DNA of 64,000 nucleotides, from the NCBI RefSeq assembly GCF_016595675.1, contig NZ_JAENJH010000001.1, positions 744,001 through 808,000 on the forward strand, given 5' to 3'. The stretch comes from Prauserella cavernicola (lineage in GTDB: Bacteria > Actinomycetota > Actinomycetes > Mycobacteriales > Pseudonocardiaceae). Positions within the stretch are counted from its first letter, which is position 1. Every line of letters starts with the position of its first letter. The translations under genes and the position numbers were made by a program. Positions 25,241 to 33,572 of the stretch are shown here, one piece after another. The notes below the pieces were generated by a model that saw nothing but the letters and a program-made list of their open reading frames with translations, was not told the origin of the DNA and did no database searches.

Positions 25241-25405
25241 TCACGGACCCCTGACGTGGTCGTGCCGGTGCGCGCGCAGCTCGTCGGCGAGGTCGGCGGC
25301 GAGCCGGGTGTCGAGGTGCGGGTGCGGGACGGCGTTGAGCTCACGCCGCCACGCTCGCAAGGCCCGGCGAAGCCGGCAGCGGGCCCTCAGGCGAGGGAAC
25401 AACAT
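25241..25405 (-). CDS. Possible 54-residue protein in an otherwise empty gap
   Basis: An ATG-to-TGA frame with strong third-position GC bias encodes a very basic, His-rich peptide: MLFPRLRARCRLRRALRAWR, then LNAVPHPHLDTRLAADLADE and a final LRAHRHDHVRGP. No ribosome site is evident. It could be a real small protein or the end of a decayed gene. The rest of 25131-25599 shows no supported gene. Confidence 0.35.
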   Translation of the reverse strand: MLFPRLRARCRLRRALRAWRRELNAVPHPHLDTRLAADLADELRAHRHDHVRGP

Positions 25406-25599
25406 GCTGGGAAGTCGGACAACACCCCCTCGGCGTTACCGCGCAGTAGTGGAATTGGTGCGATCGGCCGATCGGCCGGGCGGCGACGCCCGCGTCGGGT
25501 CACCGGTGGGCAACGCACGAACCGCGAGTCCCGTCGGCACCTCGCCATCCGGGCCGTGGAGCCCGACCCTCGTACCTGGTCTAAAAGATCCACTGTGGA

Positions 25600-26217
25600 C
25601 TAAGCTACCGCCCTCCGTGCGGGCAGCACCTCGTCCACGATCCCGCGCTCCCTCGCCTGGTCCGCGGTGAGGACCGTGGTCCGTTCCAGATCGGCCGAGA
25701 CGGCGTCGGGCTCCCTGCCGGTGTGCCAGGCCAGGATGGACTCCAGCTGCGCCCGCCTGCGGCCGATCTCCGCCGCCTGAATCTCCAGATCGGACACCTG
25801 CCCGCGCACGCCCTCGACGCTCGGCTGCGTCAGCACCACCCGCGCCCCCGGCAGTGCCAGCCGCTTGCCCGGCGCACCCGCGGCCAGCAGCACCGCGGCG
25901 GCGTCGGCCGCCTGTCCGAGACAGACCGTAGCGACGTCGGCGTGGATGTAGCGCATCGTGTCGTAGATGGCCATCAGCGAGGTGATCGAGCCACCCGGCG
26001 AGTTGAGGTAGAGCAGGATGTCGCGCTCGGGGTTCTCGTACTCCAGGTGCAGCAGCTGCACCATGACGTCGTTGGCCGAGACGTCGTCGATCGGGGCGCC
26101 CAGCATGATCTGCCGGTCCTCGAAGAGCTTCTGGTACGGAGTGGACTGCATGAGTCCGTACCCGGTTCGTTCGACGAACGACGGGATGTGGCGGGAGTGT
26201 CCGTCCGGCGCGGTCAC
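25600..26217 (-). CDS. ClpP-fold protein lacking the catalytic Ser and His
   Basis: A 205-residue ClpP homologue, full length for the family, with the conserved handle and oligomerisation features (DRQIMLGAPIDDVSAND; LLYLNSPGGSITSLMAIYDT). At the nucleophile position the usual GQAAS reads GQAAD (Asp105, codon GAC). At the histidine position the usual IHQP reads LTQP (Thr130, codon ACG). The third member, Asp176, is kept. It therefore should not be an active peptidase. It may assemble with active ClpP subunits as a regulatory or adaptor ring component, as ClpR does in cyanobacteria. No clpX or second clpP is nearby. GTG 26217 follows AAAGGGG. Confidence 0.88.
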   Translation of the reverse strand: MTAPDGHSRHIPSFVERTGYGLMQSTPYQKLFEDRQIMLGAPIDDVSANDVMVQLLHLEYENPERDILLYLNSPGGSITSLMAIYDTMRYIHADVATVCLGQAADAAAVLLAAGAPGKRLALPGARVVLTQPSVEGVRGQVSDLEIQAAEIGRRRAQLESILAWHTGREPDAVSADLERTTVLTADQARERGIVDEVLPARRAVA

Positions 26218-26405
26218 GTTGGTTTCCCCTTTCCGTTGCGGTGTGGGGGAAACGTATCCGCGCCACACCCGCCGCGTCCCGCTCGTTCACTCAGCGCGTA
26301 CGGCTTGCCGCTGTGGAGGGGCGAATGTTCGCTACCGGCGATCGGCGGCGACCCGGTGCCCGCGGTTCGGGCTGCGGTTCCTCGTGGCCTGCTGTTCTAC
26401 CCGGC

Positions 26406-27458
26406 CTACGGGCGCCGCGAGTCGGTGCTCGCGCGCCAGGGCGTGTCCGACGAACGCGCCCGCTGATACTCGGCGTGGACGTCGCCGCCGAACAGCCTCC
26501 AGTAGAAGCCGTTCATACGGGCGGCGGCGGGTGCGTGCCGGGCCAGGATCGCGGCTACGACCGGTGGCACGTCCGCCGGGATGTCCCCCGCCGCGCACCG
26601 CAGCACGTACTCGTTGCGGGCGACCGGCCCGCCCCCGGCGGGCATCGGCACGCCGCACACGTCGGTCACCAGCCAGTTGACCACCCGCATGGCGGCGTAG
26701 TCCGCGTCGTGTTCCTCGTGGCGCGCGACGAAACCGGCCTCGGCGGCCGACAGGTCGAAGCGCGCCGAGGTGGCCAGGCCGAAGTCGGTGAGGTAGATCC
26801 GCTCGCCGTCGGTGCGCAGGTTGCCGAAGTGCCCGTCCAGGTGCAGCAGCTCACGCTCGCGCAGGAACGCCACGATCTCGGCCAGCTGCCGCTCCACGAG
26901 CTCGGCCTTGCTCGCCGGGTCCTGCCGGAGCCAGCCGCCCACCGGATGCGGGAGGTACTCGGAGAACAGCACGAGGCTGTGCGACGCGGCGGCCAGCTCC
27001 TCCAGCCGGGCGCGGGCGGCGGGATGGCCGTCCAGAGCGTCGACCGCCGCGTCGAGGTCGGCGTGCTCGGCCGCGACCGGTGGGCGACCGGGCAGGACCC
27101 GCCAGTGGTGCAGCAGCGGGAACAGCTCCGTCTCGCCGGAGAGCACCCCGTCGGTCACCACCTGGTTCGCCGCCAGCTCGCGCCACGCGGTGAACCCCGG
27201 GCTGCCGATGCCGTAGTGACAGAACAGCGGCAGCCCGAACAGGTTCGCCGTGGACCGTGGCCGCGCGAGTTCGCGGTCGGTCAGCGGGACACGCTTGACG
27301 AACACCGGCGCCCCGTCGACGTCGAGCATCGCCGAACCGCCACCGACGCCGACGCCGACGGCCGAGGCCGTGTCCACGAGCGCCGACAGCGCCGCGTCGT
27401 CGCGGGACGCGAGCGCGCCGGAGACCGTGTCGTGGCGGGCCCGTCTGGCAGCTGACAT
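26406..27458 (-). CDS. Protein-kinase/APH-fold protein
   Basis: A 350-residue protein of the kinase-like superfamily. AMLDVDGAPVFVKRVPLTDR supplies the ATP-binding Lys. HSLVLFSEYLPHPVGGWL is hinge-like. LLHLDGHFGNLRTDGERIYL contains the catalytic H-x-D-x4-N and is followed by TDFGLA (DFG). This resembles lipopolysaccharide-kinase InaA or APH proteins more than Ser/Thr receptor kinases, and there is no membrane or PASTA part. The substrate is unknown. The 188 bp between it and the ClpP-like gene hold no gene I can support. Confidence 0.75.
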   Translation of the reverse strand: MSAARRARHDTVSGALASRDDAALSALVDTASAVGVGVGGGSAMLDVDGAPVFVKRVPLTDRELARPRSTANLFGLPLFCHYGIGSPGFTAWRELAANQVVTDGVLSGETELFPLLHHWRVLPGRPPVAAEHADLDAAVDALDGHPAARARLEELAAASHSLVLFSEYLPHPVGGWLRQDPASKAELVERQLAEIVAFLRERELLHLDGHFGNLRTDGERIYLTDFGLATSARFDLSAAEAGFVARHEEHDADYAAMRVVNWLVTDVCGVPMPAGGGPVARNEYVLRCAAGDIPADVPPVVAAILARHAPAAARMNGFYWRLFGGDVHAEYQRARSSDTPWRASTDSRRP

Positions 27459-27492
27459 CGGCCCATCATGCCAAGCGGTGGCAACGCGAGGG

Positions 27493-28920
27493 TCAGACTG
27501 TCGCTGTCCCGAGACTGTCGACGCTGTCGCGCGCGCGGAGCCAGTCGGCGTAGACCTCCGCGTAGGCGCGCGCCCGCGCCGGATCGGGCTCCACCTCGCG
27601 CAGCGCGCCGACCAGGCGGGTGCGCAGGACGTCGGGATCGGTCACCGCGCCGGAACCCAGCAACGCCAGCGCCGCCGCACCCAGCAACGTCACGTCCGGC
27701 TCCGGCGAGACCAGCAGCGGCCGGTCGAGCGCGTCGGCGCGCAACCGCGCCACCTGCGCGCTGCGCGCCGAGCCACCCGCGAACGCGACGGGAAGCTCGA
27801 CCGTCGGGTCGAGCAGGTCCAGTCCTTCCCTGACCGTGAACGTCGCCGCCTCCTGCGCCGCGCGCAGCAGATGCGCCGCGTCGTGCTCGGGCCGCTGCCC
27901 GAGCACCGCGCCGCGCGCGCCCGGCAGCCAGCGCGGGAACCGCGCACCGGTCATGGTGGGCAGCACCGTGAGGCCGTCCGCGCCGGGAGCCAACGCCGTG
28001 AGGCGGTCCTCCTCGACGGAACCGACGAGACCGCGCCAGCGGGCCACGGCGCCACCGGTGAGCCCGGTTGCTCCACCGGCGACGAACCGGTCCGGCAGCA
28101 CCGACGGGTTCAGCATCGCGCCGCCGGGCACGGCGACCCCGGACGGCAGCAACCTGCCGACGACATCGGTGGTGCCCGCGACGTCGGCGATCACGTCCTC
28201 GCGCGTGCCCAGCAACAGTCCGATCCCGACCGAACCGTCGGGCCCGCCCGCGACCACGGGCAGTCCGGCCGGCAGGCGCGTCTCGGCGGCCGCGTCGCCG
28301 GTGAGCTCACCGACGACCGAGGCCGGTTCGGCCTGTACGGGAAAGAGCGCCGGGTCGAGCCCGAGCCGGGTGAGCGCACTCGTGTTCCACGCGCGGGCGC
28401 GCACGTCGGAGGCCAGCGTGTACGCGGCGTCCACGGTGTCGGTGACGACCCGGCCGGTCAGCCGCGCGACGAGGTAGTCCTTGGGCGAGAGCACGGCAGT
28501 CACGCGGGCGGCGAGCCGTGGATCGAGCCCGAGCAGGTAGGCCAGCGCTCCCCCGGTGGGCGCCGGACGGCCCGACGCCAGCAGGAGCTCGCGCGTGGTG
28601 TCCGCGTCGAGCGCGGCCAGTTCCGCGGTACCGCGCGGGTCGGCCCAGCCGCCGCCGGGCTCGACCGGCTCGAGCGCCTCGTCCACCGCGATCGTGCCGA
28701 TGTGCGCGGCGATCGCGAGCGCCGACGGCGCCGGTCCGCCGTCGAGCCCGGCGAGCGCGGCCACGACGTCGGAGTGGAGCGCGTGCGCGTCGAAGGTCTC
28801 GCCGCCGAGCCCGGACGCGCGCCGGACGTGCGCCGACGAGACCACCTGTCCGTCGGCGTTCACCAGTGCCGCGCGCACCGCCGAGGTGCCCACGTCCACC
28901 GCGATGACGTGAGCGCTCAT
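27493..28920 (-). CDS. FGGY-family carbohydrate kinase
   Basis: A 475-residue sugar/polyol kinase. The N-terminal phosphate-binding motif is VIAVDVGTSAVRAALVNADG. The C-terminal ATPase blocks are VAGGPDGSVGIGLLLGTRED, IADVAGTTDVVGRLLPSGV and VELPVAFAGGSARSAQVARL. Its catalytic Asp region is less canonical, so the substrate cannot be read. It is the last gene of the seven-gene operon and overlaps the GntR stop by ATGA. A kinase at the end of a CoA-ester pathway is unusual. Confidence 0.85.
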   Translation of the reverse strand: MSAHVIAVDVGTSAVRAALVNADGQVVSSAHVRRASGLGGETFDAHALHSDVVAALAGLDGGPAPSALAIAAHIGTIAVDEALEPVEPGGGWADPRGTAELAALDADTTRELLLASGRPAPTGGALAYLLGLDPRLAARVTAVLSPKDYLVARLTGRVVTDTVDAAYTLASDVRARAWNTSALTRLGLDPALFPVQAEPASVVGELTGDAAAETRLPAGLPVVAGGPDGSVGIGLLLGTREDVIADVAGTTDVVGRLLPSGVAVPGGAMLNPSVLPDRFVAGGATGLTGGAVARWRGLVGSVEEDRLTALAPGADGLTVLPTMTGARFPRWLPGARGAVLGQRPEHDAAHLLRAAQEAATFTVREGLDLLDPTVELPVAFAGGSARSAQVARLRADALDRPLLVSPEPDVTLLGAAALALLGSGAVTDPDVLRTRLVGALREVEPDPARARAYAEVYADWLRARDSVDSLGTATV

Positions 28921-29633
28921 TCGGCGTCGATCCGCAGCAGCACCGGAAACGCGGGCAATGTCCAGCTTGTGGTGAACTCCACGACCTCGGCGGCCGCGCC
29001 GTAGGTCGTGCGGCGGGCCTCGAGCACCGCGCCGCCCGGCTCGGTGCCGAGCAGCTCGGCCTGCTCCCCCGCGAGCAGCGCGCCGGTCATGGACTGGTCG
29101 GCGTAGCGCAGCTGCACGCCGAAGCGCTCGGTGAGCGTGCGATACAGCGAGCCGCCGAGCAACGGCTCCCGGCACAGCGAGGGCGCCACGGCGTAGGGCA
29201 CCCACGCGTCCTGCAACGCGGCGGGAGCGCCGCCGATCAGCCGCACGCGGGTGACGCGGTTGACCATGTCGCCCTCGTCGATGCCGAAGACACCGGCCAC
29301 CTCCGCGGTGGCCGGCGCCGTCTCGGCCCGCACGATGCGGCTCTGGACCTCACCCGCGGTACCCGCGATCTCGTCGGCGAACGAGCGGAGCCGGTTGAGC
29401 CTGCGCCCGCGCTTCGCGGTCTCGCTGACGAAGGTGCCACTGCCCTGCCTGCGCACGACGAAGTTGTCGGAGTCGAGCAGGTCCAGTGCCTGGCGGACCG
29501 TCATCCGGCTGACGCCGTACTGCTTGGCGAGATCGTTCTCGCCGGGCAGCTGTGCCGACGGAGCCAGCAGTCCATCCTGGATCTGCGAGACGATGTCGTC
29601 GTAGATCACGCGGTACCTGGGTGCGCGCGCCAT
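28917..29633 (-). CDS. GntR/HutC family regulator (UTRA domain)
   Basis: A 238-residue regulator: winged helix LPGENDLAKQYGVSRMTVRQ and VVRRQGSGTFVSETAKRGRR (about residues 28-80), then a UTRA domain (NRVTRVRLIGGAPAALQDAW). It starts 2 bp after the CoA-transferase stop and overlaps the kinase gene, so it is made with the pathway it probably controls. The HutC-type site GTCTATAC before the first gene of the operon (35998-36005) is a likely target. Confidence 0.88.
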   Translation of the reverse strand: MARAPRYRVIYDDIVSQIQDGLLAPSAQLPGENDLAKQYGVSRMTVRQALDLLDSDNFVVRRQGSGTFVSETAKRGRRLNRLRSFADEIAGTAGEVQSRIVRAETAPATAEVAGVFGIDEGDMVNRVTRVRLIGGAPAALQDAWVPYAVAPSLCREPLLGGSLYRTLTERFGVQLRYADQSMTGALLAGEQAELLGTEPGGAVLEARRTTYGAAAEVVEFTTSWTLPAFPVLLRIDAE

Positions 29634-29635
29634 GA

Positions 29636-30841
29636 TCAGATCGCTCCCGCCTGGTGCAGCCGGTCCACGTCCTCGCCCGACATGCCCAGGATCGTCCGGT
29701 AGACGTACTCGTTGTCCTCGCCCACCTGGGGAGGCGCCTTGCGGACCGTGGCCGGGGTCTTCTCCAGCTTCACCGGGTTGCCGGGCATCCGGATCGTGCC
29801 GAGCTCGGGGTGCTCGGACTCGACGATCATGTCACGCGCGGCGATCTGCGGTGACTGAGCCACCTCGGCCACCGAGGCGACCTTGGCGTAGGGCACCCCG
29901 GCCTCGTCGAGCACGCGCGCGATCTCGTCGGTGGTCAGCGTCGCCGCCCACGCGCCGATCTCGCCCTCCAGGTACTCCTGGTGCGTCATCCTGCCCTCGA
30001 CCGTGGCGAAGCGGGGGTCCTCGGCCAGTTCCGGCCGCTTCATCACTTCGCACAGCTTCGGGAACAGCGACGCCGTGCCCGCCTGGATGTAGATCGGCGC
30101 GTCCGCGGCCTCGTACACGTTGACCGGAGCCGTGAGCAGGTCGCGCGACCCGCTGCGCGGCATGTCCTCGCCGAGCATCAGCTCCGACATCAGCCGGATT
30201 CCCAGCGCGGAGAACATCGTGTCGAACGACGCGATGTCCACCAGCTGTCCCTCACCCGTGCGCTCGCGGTGCAGGATCGCCATGAGCGCACCGATCGCGC
30301 CCTGGTAGCCGGTGGTGTAGTCGGCGATGTAGGTGCCCGACAACGTCGGCTTGCCACCGGGCTCACCGGTCATGTCCATCAGCCCCGACGACGCCTGCGA
30401 GATCGCGTCGAACAGCGCCCTGCGCGAGTCCGGTCCGGTCTGGCCGAACCCGGAGATCGAGACGAGGATGATGTCGGGGTTGAGCTCCTTCATCCGCTCG
30501 TAGCCGATCCCCATCTTCTCGATCGTGCCCGGGCGGTAGTTCTCCACCACGACGTCGGCCCACTCGATGAGGCGCTCCAGGATGCCGAGTGCCTCGGGGT
30601 GGCGGGTGTCGAGGCTCGCGTCGTACTTGTTCCGGTGGTACAGGAACATGTAGATGCTCTCGTCGTGGAAGTACGGCCCGTGATGGCGCGAGTCCTCCCC
30701 CGCCGGCCGCTCGACCTTCACGACCTCGGCCCCGAAGTCGGCCAGGATCTGCGCGCAGAGCGGCCCCGCGATGAACCGCGAGAGGTCGAGCACCTTGGTC
30801 CCGGCGAGCGGCCCCGTTGCAGCGTTCGCCATTCTCGTCAT
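29636..30841 (-). CDS. Class III (CaiB/BaiF) CoA-transferase
   Basis: A 401-residue family III CoA-transferase moving CoA between acyl-CoA and a free acid. Family signatures are TKVLDLSRFIAGPLCAQILA, DFGAEVVKVERPAGEDSRHH (catalytic Asp expected about residue 165-175, near LMDMTGEPGGKPTLSGTYIA) and IGYERMKELNPDIILVSISG. It resembles formyl-CoA:oxalate transferase-type enzymes but the acid cannot be named. The ATG at 30841 overlaps the ThDP-enzyme stop (ATGA); ATG 30832 has a better-spaced site. It probably activates the imported acid or recycles CoA. Confidence 0.88.
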   Translation of the reverse strand: MTRMANAATGPLAGTKVLDLSRFIAGPLCAQILADFGAEVVKVERPAGEDSRHHGPYFHDESIYMFLYHRNKYDASLDTRHPEALGILERLIEWADVVVENYRPGTIEKMGIGYERMKELNPDIILVSISGFGQTGPDSRRALFDAISQASSGLMDMTGEPGGKPTLSGTYIADYTTGYQGAIGALMAILHRERTGEGQLVDIASFDTMFSALGIRLMSELMLGEDMPRSGSRDLLTAPVNVYEAADAPIYIQAGTASLFPKLCEVMKRPELAEDPRFATVEGRMTHQEYLEGEIGAWAATLTTDEIARVLDEAGVPYAKVASVAEVAQSPQIAARDMIVESEHPELGTIRMPGNPVKLEKTPATVRKAPPQVGEDNEYVYRTILGMSGEDVDRLHQAGAI

Positions 30842-32532
30842 CCCTTCTTCGGCGCCACGAACGACGGGAACGTCCACGCGTTGACGTCGCGGTCGATCGG
30901 CACGTCCAGCACCACGGGCTCGCCAGCGGCGAAGGCGTCGGCCACGCGCTGGCGCAGCTTCGACAGGCTGGTCACCACCTCGCCGCCGACTCCCATCGCC
31001 CTGGCAGCCATGCCGTAGTCGACCGCTCCGAAGTCGACACCGATCGTGCGCCCGTTGAAGTGCAGTTCCTGTTCCTGGCGGATGTTGCCATAGCTCGAGT
31101 CGTTGAGGACCACGATGCACACGTTGCCGCCGACGCGCGCCAGCGTCTCCAGCTCACCCATGCTCATGCCGAGCGACCCGTCGCCGATCAGCGCGAGCAC
31201 GGGCCGCCTCGGGTCGATCAGCGAGGCCGCGATCGCCGAGGGCAGCGCGAAACCCATGTTGCCGAAGCCGACGGGCTTGATGTAGGTGTTCGGCCGCGTG
31301 ATCTCCCAGAGGAACGACCACACGCCGGGGTTGCCGGCGTCGGGGATCAGCAGCGTGTCGTCGGGCGAGACCTCGCGCAGGGTCCGCACGATGTCGGCGG
31401 GCGAGAGCTCACCCTCGGCGTCGCTGTCGCTGACCTCGGATCCCTGCCACCACGCCGACCGCTTGGCCTCCAGCGATGCGAGCCACTCGGCGCGGCCCTG
31501 CTTCGCCGCCCCGGCGCGCTCGCCGACCGCGGTGACGAGGTCGCGGGAGAACGAACCGAGGTCGCTCACCACGCCCTGCGTGATCTCGGAGTAGTACCGC
31601 CCGATCATCGTCGGGTCGACGTCGACCTGGACCACCTCGGGCAGCGCGCGCTTCCAGCGGCCGGTGGAGACGGCGTTGAGGCTGTTGCCGAGCGCGAGCA
31701 CGAGGTCGGCCTCGCCGAGCACGTCGCCGGACAGCACGGTGCCCATGCGGCTGACGGCGCCGTAGACGAGCGGGTGCGTGGTGGGCACCGAGCCGATGCC
31801 GTTGAACGTGGTGACCACGGGGATGCCCAGCGCGTCGGCCAGCGCCAGCACCTCCTGGTCGGCCCGCGCGCGGTTGCCGCCGTTGCCGAGCCAGATCACC
31901 GGGCGCTTGGCCGAGAGCACGCGCTCGGCCACCCTGGCGAGCGCGACCGGGTTGGCGGAGGGTCGCTCGGCTACCCAGTCGCGGCTCGGGTGCACCTCGG
32001 GAACCGACGGCGGATTGGCGACCTGGTTCTCGATGGTGTCGCGGGCGAAGTCGAGGTGCACCGGGCCGGGGTTGCCGGTCAGCGCGTTGACGTAGGCCTC
32101 CTCCATCGCCTGCTTGATCGACGACGCGTGCGCGACCAGGCGGGAGTACTTGACCAGCGGCTTGATGAGCTCCACGTGGTCGGCGTTCTGCGCGTCGTCC
32201 TTGTGGATGTTCTCGCCGTTGTTGTTGCAGGTGAGGACGAATCCGGGGCTGGAGTCGCGGTAGGCGCCGCCGACACCCGTGATCAGGTTCGTCGCGCCGG
32301 GTCCGGTGGTCGAGATGCACGCGGCCGGTGTGCCGGTGAGCCTGCCGTAGGCGTCCATCATCACGGCGGCGGCGTTCTCGTGCCGCGTGTGGACGACCTC
32401 GATGCCGGGGGTGTCGATGATCGCGTCGGTGATCGCCAGCGTCTGGCCGCCGACGACGCCGAAGACGTACTCGACGCCGAAGGAACGCAGCATGTCGACG
32501 ACCAGCTGGCCACCGGTCTTGGAAGTGCTCAT
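30838..32532 (-). CDS. Thiamine-diphosphate-dependent enzyme (acetolactate-synthase-like)
   Basis: A 564-residue ThDP enzyme with all three domains. The N-terminal catalytic Glu is in VVHTRHENAAAVMMDAYGRL. The central domain has RPVIWLGNGGNRARADQEVL. The C-terminal ThDP motif is IGDGSLGMSMGELETLARVG with NDSSYGNIR. The family includes acetolactate synthase, oxalyl-CoA decarboxylase, 2-hydroxyacyl-CoA lyase and benzaldehyde lyase. Given the CoA-transferase and two hotdog dehydratases in the operon, I favour cleavage of a 2-hydroxyacyl-CoA or 2-oxo acid; sequence alone does not decide. Confidence 0.85.
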   Translation of the reverse strand: MSTSKTGGQLVVDMLRSFGVEYVFGVVGGQTLAITDAIIDTPGIEVVHTRHENAAAVMMDAYGRLTGTPAACISTTGPGATNLITGVGGAYRDSSPGFVLTCNNNGENIHKDDAQNADHVELIKPLVKYSRLVAHASSIKQAMEEAYVNALTGNPGPVHLDFARDTIENQVANPPSVPEVHPSRDWVAERPSANPVALARVAERVLSAKRPVIWLGNGGNRARADQEVLALADALGIPVVTTFNGIGSVPTTHPLVYGAVSRMGTVLSGDVLGEADLVLALGNSLNAVSTGRWKRALPEVVQVDVDPTMIGRYYSEITQGVVSDLGSFSRDLVTAVGERAGAAKQGRAEWLASLEAKRSAWWQGSEVSDSDAEGELSPADIVRTLREVSPDDTLLIPDAGNPGVWSFLWEITRPNTYIKPVGFGNMGFALPSAIAASLIDPRRPVLALIGDGSLGMSMGELETLARVGGNVCIVVLNDSSYGNIRQEQELHFNGRTIGVDFGAVDYGMAARAMGVGGEVVTSLSKLRQRVADAFAAGEPVVLDVPIDRDVNAWTFPSFVAPKKG

Positions 32533-32570
32533 GGAGGTGATCCGCTTTCTTTCGTGTCGGTGCGGTCGGG

Positions 32571-33572
32571 TCAGGACGCGGGCACGGTGACGCCGGCCCA
32601 GCCGGCCGTCAGCAGCCGGCCGTCGGAGTCGCGGCGCACCCAGATCTCGAGGTCGACGCGGAGCCCGTCGTCGACAGGGGTGACCGCCGTGACGACTCCG
32701 GTCGAGGTGAACGGGTCGAAGACGTCGAGCGGGGCGAGGAACTTGACCCGCAACCAGCCGGAGGTGAGAAAGGACGGTCCACACCGGAGTGTGAGCAGCT
32801 GGGCGAGCACGCCGAACTGCTGCTGTCCCTGCACGATCGGCGTCGGCAGGCCACCGGAGCGCGCCACGTCGATGTCGTTGTGGATGTTGCGCACGTACTC
32901 GCCGATGCGGCTGAACACGGCGGCCTGCTCGGCGGTGATCGTCTTCGGCAGCGGCGCCAGCACGTCGCCGGCCCGCACCCCGGCGTCGACGGTGTCGACC
33001 TCCCTGGCGTCGGCGGGCACCTCGCCGGTGACGCGCTTCTCGGGCTTCGCCGAGCCGCGGCCCGCGATCTTGCCGGGATTGGTCTTGAGGATCTCGACGC
33101 CGCGGTGACGCACGACGCTGCGCCCGTCCTCGCCGGTGGCGCGCGCCTCCATCACGACGTAGCCCTCACCCCGGCGCTCGTAGGCCTCGGTGTAGGTGCC
33201 GCTCAGGGTCACCACCTCGTCGAGCTTCGCCGGGCTGTCGAACCACATCTGTTCCTCGGTGTGGTAGCCGACCACCTTGCTGCCCGCGTAGACGAGCGTG
33301 AACAGCTGGACGAGGTCGTTGCCCAGCAACGCCGCCTGGCCCACGCGCCCGCCGAAGGGGCTGTCGGACAGCGCCCACGGCGAGTGGTCGTCGTGGGTGA
33401 AGGCGTAGCGCTTGATCTTGTGGTCGTCGACCACGACCTGGACGGTGCCGAGGTCCTCCGGGATGTCGAGGTTCTCGAACTCCGGCTCCTTGAGCCCGGC
33501 CTCCAGGTCGGTGACCTCGGCGGCGCGCCGGGGATCGGTCAGGTCCCGCCAGGGCCGCTGCGCGTCGGTCAT
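32571..33572 (-). CDS. MaoC-like double-hotdog dehydratase (second copy)
   Basis: A 333-residue protein of two hotdog halves, related to FAS1-type/MaoC dehydratases. The N-terminal half has IKRYAFTHDDHSPWALSDSP and RVGQAALLGNDLVQLF. The C-terminal half has VFSRIGEYVRNIHNDIDVAR and PTPIVQGQQQFGVLAQLL. It is parallel to the gene at 35004: compare YAYCEDDFGSWYFGESPFGG and RTIVQAQQQTGFIVANVV. GAGGAGG precedes the ATG, which overlaps the transporter stop. Hydration or dehydration of an acyl-CoA is inferred. Confidence 0.8.
   Translation of the reverse strand: MTDAQRPWRDLTDPRRAAEVTDLEAGLKEPEFENLDIPEDLGTVQVVVDDHKIKRYAFTHDDHSPWALSDSPFGGRVGQAALLGNDLVQLFTLVYAGSKVVGYHTEEQMWFDSPAKLDEVVTLSGTYTEAYERRGEGYVVMEARATGEDGRSVVRHRGVEILKTNPGKIAGRGSAKPEKRVTGEVPADAREVDTVDAGVRAGDVLAPLPKTITAEQAAVFSRIGEYVRNIHNDIDVARSGGLPTPIVQGQQQFGVLAQLLTLRCGPSFLTSGWLRVKFLAPLDVFDPFTSTGVVTAVTPVDDGLRVDLEIWVRRDSDGRLLTAGWAGVTVPAS

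Noticed and set aside
25575..25600. Possible terminator after the ClpP-like gene (short GC stem then TTTT)
   Set aside because: The stem is only 4-5 bp with almost no loop.
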